Positions 56,688-64,000 of a DNA stretch of 64,000 nucleotides are shown one piece after another. The notes beneath the pieces are model-generated. The model did not search any database and was not told where the DNA came from. It saw only the letters and a program-made list of their open reading frames with translations. Made by a program: the position numbers and the translations under genes. Source of the DNA: Histoplasma ohiense (taxonomy: Eukaryota; Ascomycota; Eurotiomycetes; Onygenales; Ajellomycetaceae); assembly GCA_017607445.1 (NCBI GenBank), contig JAEVHH010000005.1, forward strand, positions 2,175,001 to 2,239,000, in the 5' to 3' direction. Position 1 is the stretch's first letter; each line of letters opens with the position of its first letter.

Positions 56688-58615
56688 ATGTCCTTTAGAG
56701 TCGCTGATGGAGTTGGTTATAAGAGGAGCAGGTCGCGCTCCCCGTCGTCCTGGCGTCGCCCTGAGAAATTTCCTCGCCAAACGGATGGCGACAGCAAAGC
56801 GAATGACCGTTCTCGAAAACCTCAACGCAATAGTGTATCTGGGCGGTATCCGCGGAACATGAAAGAACAGACCCAGTTGAATCAACTTCAAGAAGATGAA
56901 AAAATGCGAGAATGGGTTGCTCAAGAAGATGATTTCGTCTTGAAGCAGGCAAAGAAGAAAGCAGAGATACGGGTGAAGGAAGGGCGCGCAAAACCAATTG
57001 ACTGGCTTACGATCACTCTTCGAGTTATAGATCCCACGAGGAATCCTTTGGATGATGAGATAGCCGATTCCGAACTTGATATAATCGATCCAGACGGTGT
57101 TTTCGAAGGGTTATCGCCAGATCAGCTGCGCGACCTGGAAGCAGATATAGACACTTTTTTGACACTGGAGAAACACCCTAAGAATCGGGATTTTTGGAAG
57201 GTTTGTTATCGCATTTCGACAGTGTTATTAGAACAGAAGACTGACCTTCCTATAGACAATGAAAATCGTTTGTGGAGACCGTAGACAGATATCACAGACA
57301 TCCGGTCCAGAGGGTCGAGCTATGAATTCCGTCGCCGACGATATCAACCTACTTCTTAGCCCAAAGTCTTACGAAGAGTTGGGAGCGCTGGAGATCCAAA
57401 TTAGGCGGAAACTAGACTCAAAAGATCCTATCGACACAGATTATTGGGAGCAGCTCCTACGAAGTTTGAATGTTTGGAAAGCCCGTGCGAAATTGAAAAA
57501 AGTCTACCAAGCCGTAATTGACAGCCGGGTCGAAGGGCTTCGGAAAAAGCAAAGGGAAGAAGCAGCAGCCGTACAGAAGAAACTTACACCATTGGCACCT
57601 TTTTTAGTAACAAGTGACGGCGCGCAGCGAACTGATATCCTGAATATGGAAAATTTTTTGGAGCTTGATCCCGAGCCTCTTTTGCACCTCCGACCCCATG
57701 ATAAAAACCTTGATGTTTTAGATGAAGATGTGTTTTTGAGCAAGGTGGTACGTTCAAACTGCCATAACTAAAAATTATATGGGTTGTGTTTAACTCTATA
57801 ATAGGCCCTTGATCGCCAGAAGATCCTGAAAATGGGATTTGTCCCGCTGCGACATCGCGTTTCGGAGAAACAATCAGGCCTGGTTACCGCCTCTACTGTA
57901 GATACTTCTGCAGCTCAATTTACATCTCGTTTTTCTGCGATTCCAAATGAAGATTTCTCACAGGCAACAAGAGCATTGTACGAAAGAGAAGTGGCGAGAG
58001 GGGTCAGCGAGAACGAAGAGATTTTTGCTGGTGAAGAAGCCGTGAGTACAACTGCGAAGCCAACGTGGGCCAACAAGTATCGACCTCGCAAGCCGAGATA
58101 TTTCAATCGCGTCCAGATGGGTTATGAATGGAATAAATATAATCAAACACATTACGATTATGACAACCCACCTCCAAAGGTTGTTCAAGGGTATAAGTTT
58201 AATATATTCTATCCCGACCTTATCGATAAAACCAAGGCGCCGACCTATAAAATAGAGCGGGAAAACGGCAGGAAACGCGGCCAGTCGTTTGCTCCTGCCG
58301 GAGAAGAAGATACATGTCTTATTCGCTTCATTGCGGGCCCTCCTTATGAAGACTTAGCGTTCCGCATAGTGGACAAGGAATGGGACTACAGTGCAAAGAG
58401 GGAAAGGGGTTTTAAGAGCAGTTTTGACAAGGTATTATTCTTGCTGAGTGCGCCATTTTCTACGTACGAGTGTGGTTTGTATAAAAAATATTAATGCTCC
58501 CTAGGGAATTCTTCAACTTCACTTTCAGTTCAAAAAGGTACGCGAGTTATATTCCAACCTATTCTCAAATGTGCTAAACTAACATGTTGTTTTGCAGATA
58601 TATTACCGAAAATGA
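56688..58615 (+). CDS. Cactin, splicing-associated factor
   Basis: Five exons: 56688-57200, 57256-57747, 57805-58431, 58505-58537 and 58598-58615. All four GT-AG introns keep frame, giving 560 residues. The N terminus is Arg/Ser-rich (KRSRSRSPSSWRRPE). The middle region carries KMREWVAQEDDFVLKQAKKK and then the cactin mid domain. The C-terminal cactin domain begins at KPTWANKYRPRKPRYFNRVQ, continues with YNQTHYDYDNPPPKVVQGYK and ends LHFQFKK-IYYRK. The last two exons code for only 11 and five residues plus stop, yet they supply exactly the LHFxF...YRK ending expected of cactin. Cactin proteins associate with the spliceosome and are needed for proper splicing in S. pombe, plants and animals. 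The head-to-head neighbour is XLF. Confidence 0.92.
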
Positions 58616-59889
58616 TCGTTTCGGTATGGCACAATTGGGATGCAGAACAGCGGGTATGGCATTCCTCGTTACACAGATCTGCTGTTCTCCAACTTTGGAT
58701 CCTGCACGGGCCATAGGACGCTGTTGGGAAAAACGGGAATTACGTCGCGGGTCATTTACCAGGGCTGGGCCGACAGAAGAACTCTATTTAACCACTCAAG
58801 ACTTTACAACTTCCAAGGCGTTGTCTCCTGTGCCGATAACTTATAAGGATACTATTCTCGGGTAATGGTAACACGAAACATTTGGTGACCCACATAGCTC
58901 CTATCGGAATTTTATACCCAATCACGCTATTCTATATCGTCTTAAACGCCTACTTTTGAACGCTATGTGCCACATATCCTCTCCGATCTCATGAGGCCGT
59001 CAACCAACAGGAGATCCAACAGGAGATCTGGGGCATAGCATATTTCTGTTGCCTTTTCACATTAGCCCAGAAAGCCTTATTTCTAAATGGCGCTTTCAGT
59101 GCTTTTTCTCCAAAATGACTCAACTATCTTAGATCTTTGAGAATATCTCGGTGAATCAATCAAACAAACATCATGGTTTGGGAACAAAAAGAAAGAAACG
59201 AGGGAGGCAAAACAATAAAATATATTTTGATTTGCTTGATTGATAATGATTTTCCTACGTGACCAATCTCCGACAACATCTAGTCTCGGAGGCTCTTCCG
59301 GATCTTTGCTGATCTGCCACAGCGGTAACTATACCTATTGCCAAAAACAACCATTGGCAGGGCAGTTCCGGCAGCTACCCGTTCTGCCTTACCAACAACG
59401 TGATTAATTACTAGGCTTGCTTGCTTGCTTGACACATTCCAAGGCTTATCCCATTGCGAAAGCCCTACTTAAAATCTTGGCAATCCCTGGACGATAATTG
59501 GTCTTGGAGCGTATGTCTGTTCCACAAATACTTGCCTCCCAGCAAAGTATAATTGTCATGGCGGATGGTCTTGCCCATTTTTCATAGTTCGCTCTTTGTT
59601 TGCCTTAGAGCCTATTTGTACGGGTTGTCTGCAGGGAGGTTGCCCTATGCGCTGGCATATGCGGGTATTAATAAGTTCAACTATGCATTGGGCTGCCTAA
59701 GCTTCATTACGGAAAGGCGCTGCTGTTCTCCATATCTTCGTCTTACAGATTCCGCTTCTAAAAGCTCAACAGTTAATACTCACTTAGTCACATTTTTCCG
59801 AAACCTGTGGATCCTGCTGACTTTATCATCATCTAAGACATGCGAATGAAATTGTTGATCTATCTTTATCTAAAGAGAGCTCAATAAAA
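58616..59889. other. Intergenic, forkhead promoter side
   Basis: 1.3 kb holding the cactin 3' flank and the forkhead upstream region. Plus-strand frames at 58640-58865 are shadows of the cactin end, and the one at 59553-59849 lacks family features. Confidence 0.5.
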
Positions 59890-61363
59890 ATGAAGGACGA
59901 CAGCGCATATCATCATTTACAACCGCGAAATCCACGGTCGCGATACCTTCCGCCTGAGACTGCGCCGGTCTATGGGACACCTCCACTAGAGAGGCCGTTA
60001 TCTTTCGCTGATATCGCCCCTCCCGGACATATCGTTAATTCTTCATCGTGCTCTACTTTTGTATCGAGCTTTAACGACTTGTCAAACTTAGATCCGAATT
60101 GTCTGCGACATCCAAAGGCGGTTCAACATCCATCGACTCTAATTCAGCATTCATGCCAGTTCGCCATGGACCAAAACTTTATCCCCAGCTCCGATTGCAC
60201 TAATTATACTTCCCCTTTCGACACTGGAAGGTACGATCTTTTGTTTGAGGATACTACGGCTGAATCACTATTTACTGCCTCCCGTTTCGGTCAGAATATT
60301 GCAACTTCTTGCGGCGAAAATTTCAATCAATCCGTATCATACCCCAGGCCTCCTCCAGCCCACCTAGAGAATATGCCCTCATCACGCCTCCAATTTCATG
60401 ATGAACAACAATCACCATCTCGCCAGCATTTTTCGTTCTCCAATCCCTCGGTTCTATCGATGGAGCGCTTAAGTTCGAACTTAGGTAGAACTGGCTTTCC
60501 ATTGTCGCCTGAAGATTCTCCCGTGTCGAGCCCATCGGAAGAGTCTAACAATTTTCACCTTAGTCCAGAGCCCATGGCGACTTCTGCAGGTCAGATCTTG
60601 TCTGACGGGGAATCCGATGATGAGAAGTCTGATGAGCCCTACTCCAAATTAATATGGCGAGCCCTTCAGTCCGTTCCTGACAATAAGATGACACTGAAAG
60701 AGATTTACGAATGGTTCGAAAAGAATACGAATAAGGCAAGGAATTCAGATTCAAAGGGCTGGCAAAATAGCATACGGCATAACCTGTCAATGAATGCAGT
60801 GAGTTTATACCCTATAAATTTTCTTCACATCCTTGCAATATCTATCTTACTAAATCTATCACCTATCATAGGCATTCGAAGGTGTGAAAGACACTTCATC
60901 TCCTGATGGAACACCAAGGAAAACGGCGAATGTATGGGTCCTTACCAAAGAAGCACTCCAAAACGGTGTGCAATCAACTACAAGGTACCGAAAAGTGGGA
61001 AGTCACAAAAAGCTTTCAAAATTAGAACATCCCGCTCCTCAACGCCAAAGATCTGGGGCCAAGGGAGGCAAGGCTGCCAAGAAAACTTCCAAAATGAGGC
61101 GTGTTAAACAGGACCCTCACGCAGTGGAAACGGCCAACAGGAGTGCAGCTTTCTATAACTACCAACCCCGGGATGACAATACTATGATCCCCAACTTTCA
61201 TTATCGGCCCCAACTATTTTCTGGCCATTCAGGCGGTTTCACACTGGATAACTATGGTCTCGAGAATGTGATCGGCACGCATCCGGTCTCGGATTTGCAC
61301 GACAGTAGCGTACTCTCTGATCCCCTATTTTCAGAAAGCAATGGATTTAGCACCCTTTTTTGA
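59890..61363 (+). CDS. Forkhead-domain transcription factor
   Basis: Two exons, 59890-60798 and 60872-61363, with a 73-bp intron (GTGAGT donor, ATCATAG acceptor) and 466 residues in total. The forkhead domain covers about 248-335: PYSKLIWRALQSVPDNKMTL, the recognition helix GWQNSIRHNLSMN, then AFEGVKD and TANVWVLTKEA across the splice. The N-terminal 240 residues are Ser/Pro-rich with SP sites (PLSPEDSPVSSPSEE). A basic stretch (KGGKAAKKTSKMRR) after the domain may be a nuclear signal. The intron cuts right after the recognition helix. Fungal forkhead factors control cell cycle, septation or sporulation; which orthologue this is cannot be told here. The start is the only ATG that precedes the conserved region in frame. 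Confidence 0.9.
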
Positions 61364-63666
61364 CGACATATGAATTTATTGAAAGAATCACCTTAGGCTA
61401 ATTTGTTCCATACATTCCTCCCCCTTCTCTTTCAACGAGCTGAGTGTACATTACATTAATTTTTTGCCCTGGCTCATATATCCCGTACCTGATTTCTTTA
61501 AGTTCTAATTTTTGTTTATCCCCTCGTTCTGGGATAGGACTCTTTTGTCACAACAGGACAGTTAAATCATTTACAGGGTTGATATGTATTTTCCACTGTT
61601 TTTCGCTACCCAAGTTTTGCAAGATGTTTGAAGTTTGCAATAGTTTTTATTATTGTTATTATTTCCTTGAGCGATGATCGACACGGCCCTTCTCATTGAA
61701 TGATTCCAGCCTGTACATTACAATAGACGGGATGTCTACCGGATTTGCTGTGCATATTCTGTTTTCTGACTGGCGAATATGAACTTTTGGTATCTTACAT
61801 GTACATTCTCTTTGCGTGCTTTTTGAAACATGCATGCCGGTTTATATTTGTTGTATGCCTTCAGTCGAGGGTAGCGAGCCCTTCTTCTATACCAAACCCT
61901 CAGAAGAAGGGTGCAGTTAGAAAAATTTTAGTTCCAGATCTCCAATAAGACAAGATCGCTTGAGATCCTTAGTTCTATCATATCTTCTCCGCATCAAGGA
62001 CAGTAAGGAACTTTCAACAGGAGTCAGTCAGTAAATAGCTTATCACAACTATGAATAGAGTATGGACAATTTTGGCACCATGCCTGAACCCCCTATTGCC
62101 CACTTACTGAGGGTCTACTTTTGATACATATTTCTCCGATTTTGCATGCCAAATATTGAAGGTTTGACCTAAAATGGTGGAGCAGCTTCCCATTACAAAA
62201 ATTCTTTAAGTTAGTCACACAATACTGTGATGTATCATAAAAGTTTATAACTACCTCCCCAAGACGCTCCATTACATTCGAGTGAGGTAGGTCAGCACAC
62301 CTACAGCACTCGACTTGCACACACCAGGTTAAATCTTAGGAAGATCGATTTTGGAGCATTGAACCCTGAAGCGGGTACGAAGCAAGGTGGACCCTTAAAT
62401 AATCCAATGTTACTCAGTGGCTTCTCCGGGACCGCACCCTTGATCATCCACTGTAAGGAATGCGGTTGTGGTTGATATTCTAGAAAATCCGTAGTATCAC
62501 CCGCCTAGTCTTATCCATCCCTAGATTTGTCGCGCTCATACTCATAGTTGACTGGGTCGGCTTTCCCATCCGTTGTATCGCATGCGTCTCAAATTTATGG
62601 CTAGAAACAACAAAGAAAACGGGAGGGGAAAGCGGTGCAGTCACTGACACCCGCGCGTCGAATGTACGGGCACCACCGAGATGATCGTTTCAATTCTAAG
62701 GACATATGGCCCTGATTGGGCAGTGTAGAATGTACACCGGGATTTGGGGTGCTTGATGCTTAACTTGAACCAAATTGTCCTAGCTGTCGATCCACTTACC
62801 ATGATCTGCGAACTTGTGCAAAGTGGGGGTTCGAGCTGGCCGCGAGGTTTGGGCGAGATGCTGATAGCATGAAGGCTTTGGCACCTATCACGGCGCGCAT
62901 CTGGGTATCAAGCGGGAAGATCCCAACCATAAGGGTCCGTATATTACAACCGCGCTAACTGTTGAAGCTCGATGGCCAGGCCGATCTATGCACAAGCGGT
63001 TTCTTTGGAGCTGGGACCTTATTTTATTGTGCCTGATAGGGAACATTGATAGCGCGGTTGGAAGCAGAATGCATATCCGTGGAGAAGTTCCACCGAAAAC
63101 ACCGATATATAGACATAGTAGAAAATATACATCTATTCATGAAAAAAAGAGACTAGAAATGAAAATTTCTAAGTCATGTAGCTTATTGCCTGATAACTTG
63201 GCCCTAAAACATAGATACGCTATTTTCCCCTTCAATGGCCACGGCGGCTCATTTTGGAAATTCACCTCTGGCTTGCAAAAATGGACTTTGGTTTACTCAA
63301 TTTCCGGACGACCAACTACCATTATCCTAATTTCAAAACGAAATATCACTGCTTATTGGGGTACGATTGTCTGCATTCCAACAAACAATAGATCATAATG
63401 ATTTACAAAAAAACCTATATTGGAAAATGCTTCCTAGTCAACACTGCATAGATGAGAATTGTGTATGCGATAAAGAACCGGAAACAATCCCAGAGATAAG
63501 AGCTTGGAGTTCATCAACAAGATATTTATTCATTGGACTTCTCTAAGTACAGTACATTGAAAATTCACCGATATTTCAATGGAAGGATCTGATAGATGGG
63601 GTAGTTTCAGTTGTTTTTTGAACTATAAACGTCAGCTATCAGGCCTTTGAACAGATTCACGTATGA
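61364..63666. other. Gene-free interval, 2.3 kb
   Basis: Contains the forkhead 3' flank, including a 10-bp perfect stem with a 13-nt loop at 61879-61911. Frames near 61444-61948 and 62988-63398 lack family features. Nothing else is assigned. Confidence 0.5.
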
Positions 63667-64000
63667 TCAATTACCTGTTTCAGGCAATTCCAACTTTTCA
63701 TTGAGCTCCCGAGATTGCCGCCGCAGACGAGATATCATTTGAACCGCGCGCTTATACGACATTTTTATTGGCCTAACAATCAAAGATCCATCCACCATAC
63801 TCTGTGACCGCTTCCCCGATACCGGGACAATATGCCAAGACACAAACAAGTATTGGAGTGTGGAAATTGAGCTAACCTGGCCTATGATTGCTACATTGCG
63901 TGTTTGGAGAGTACCCAATATGCTCAGCTCAGGTTTAAATAGTGCGGGGCTGTCAAAACGCAGATTGAAAAATCGAGCATTCTCCAACGGATTCCCGGTT
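63667..64000 (-). CDS. Unidentified partial gene at window edge
   Basis: The minus-strand frame is open into the window edge, so the 5' end lies outside. It reads LENARFFNLRFDSPALFKPE, then SILGTLQTRNVAIIGQ, and could continue to MSYKRAVQMISRLRRQSREL, a basic helical segment. A GT at 63877 (GGCCAG|GTTAGC) could be a donor, in which case the right part of the frame would be intronic. A second possible donor lies right before the apparent stop (ACAG|GTAATT). I do not recognise the family. The first 40 residues look like real coding sequence. Confidence 0.4.
   Translation of the reverse strand, partial: TGNPLENARFFNLRFDSPALFKPELSILGTLQTRNVAIIGQVSSISTLQYLFVSWHIVPVSGKRSQSMVDGSLIVRPIKMSYKRAVQMISRLRRQSRELNEKLELPETGN

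Noticed and set aside
62836..62846. Eleven-base match (TGGCCGCGAGG) to the core of the piggyBac-like inverted repeat
   Set aside because: The flanks do not match the repeat and there is no partner copy nearby. Likely coincidence.

Overview
The window is nuclear DNA of a filamentous ascomycete fungus, most likely a eurotiomycete. Genes are split by short GT-AG introns (48-79 bp in most cases). There are no operons or ribosome-binding sites. The protein set is fungal: BuGZ, Mtc1, Exg1-type glucanase, Kap120/importin-11, vacuolar alkaline phosphatase, HMT1-type ABC transporter, Rtc1/WDR24, XLF, cactin and a forkhead factor. Species cannot be fixed from the sequence alone.

Layout. 0-10.7 kb: BuGZ-like zinc-finger gene (-), a 627-residue uncharacterised gene (-), a carboxymuconolactone-decarboxylase-like gene (-) and MTC1 (+). 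11.6-14.5 kb: a long serine-rich coiled-coil gene (+). 14.5-20 kb: gene-poor, holding a degenerate piggyBac-like transposon with 32-bp perfect terminal inverted repeats, a deleted transposase core and a nested 261-bp TA-flanked MITE. 20.0-20.7 kb: a Kre9/KNH-type GPI-anchored wall protein (-). 20.7-25.7 kb: gene-free. 25.7-31.1 kb: exo-1,3-beta-glucanase (+) converging on KAP120 (-). 31-35 kb: one doubtful tiny multi-exon gene, a microsatellite and a small Cys/His ORF. 35.2-42.6 kb: alkaline phosphatase, an NDUFAF3-like complex I assembly factor and an HMT1-type ABC transporter (all -). 42.6-48.9 kb: the largest gene-free block. 48.9-61.4 kb: RTC1/WDR24 (+), XLF (-) head-to-head with cactin (+), then a forkhead factor (+). 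The right edge cuts an unidentified gene (-).

Exon joins for the larger genes were worked out by hand. Frames close exactly across every intron of BuGZ, MTC1, EXG, KAP120, ALP, NDUFAF3, HMT1, RTC1, XLF, cactin and the forkhead gene.

Functional threads: cell wall (GPI-anchored KNH protein, exoglucanase), vacuole and nutrient signalling (alkaline phosphatase, HMT1 transporter, the SEACAT subunit Rtc1), and nuclear processes (BuGZ, Kap120, XLF, cactin, forkhead). The genes are not a metabolic cluster; this looks like ordinary core-genome gene order broken by transposon debris. The most unusual items are the nested transposon pair and the repeated short motif in the long tail of the XLF homologue. 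No CRISPR array, confident tRNA, rRNA or viral gene was seen.
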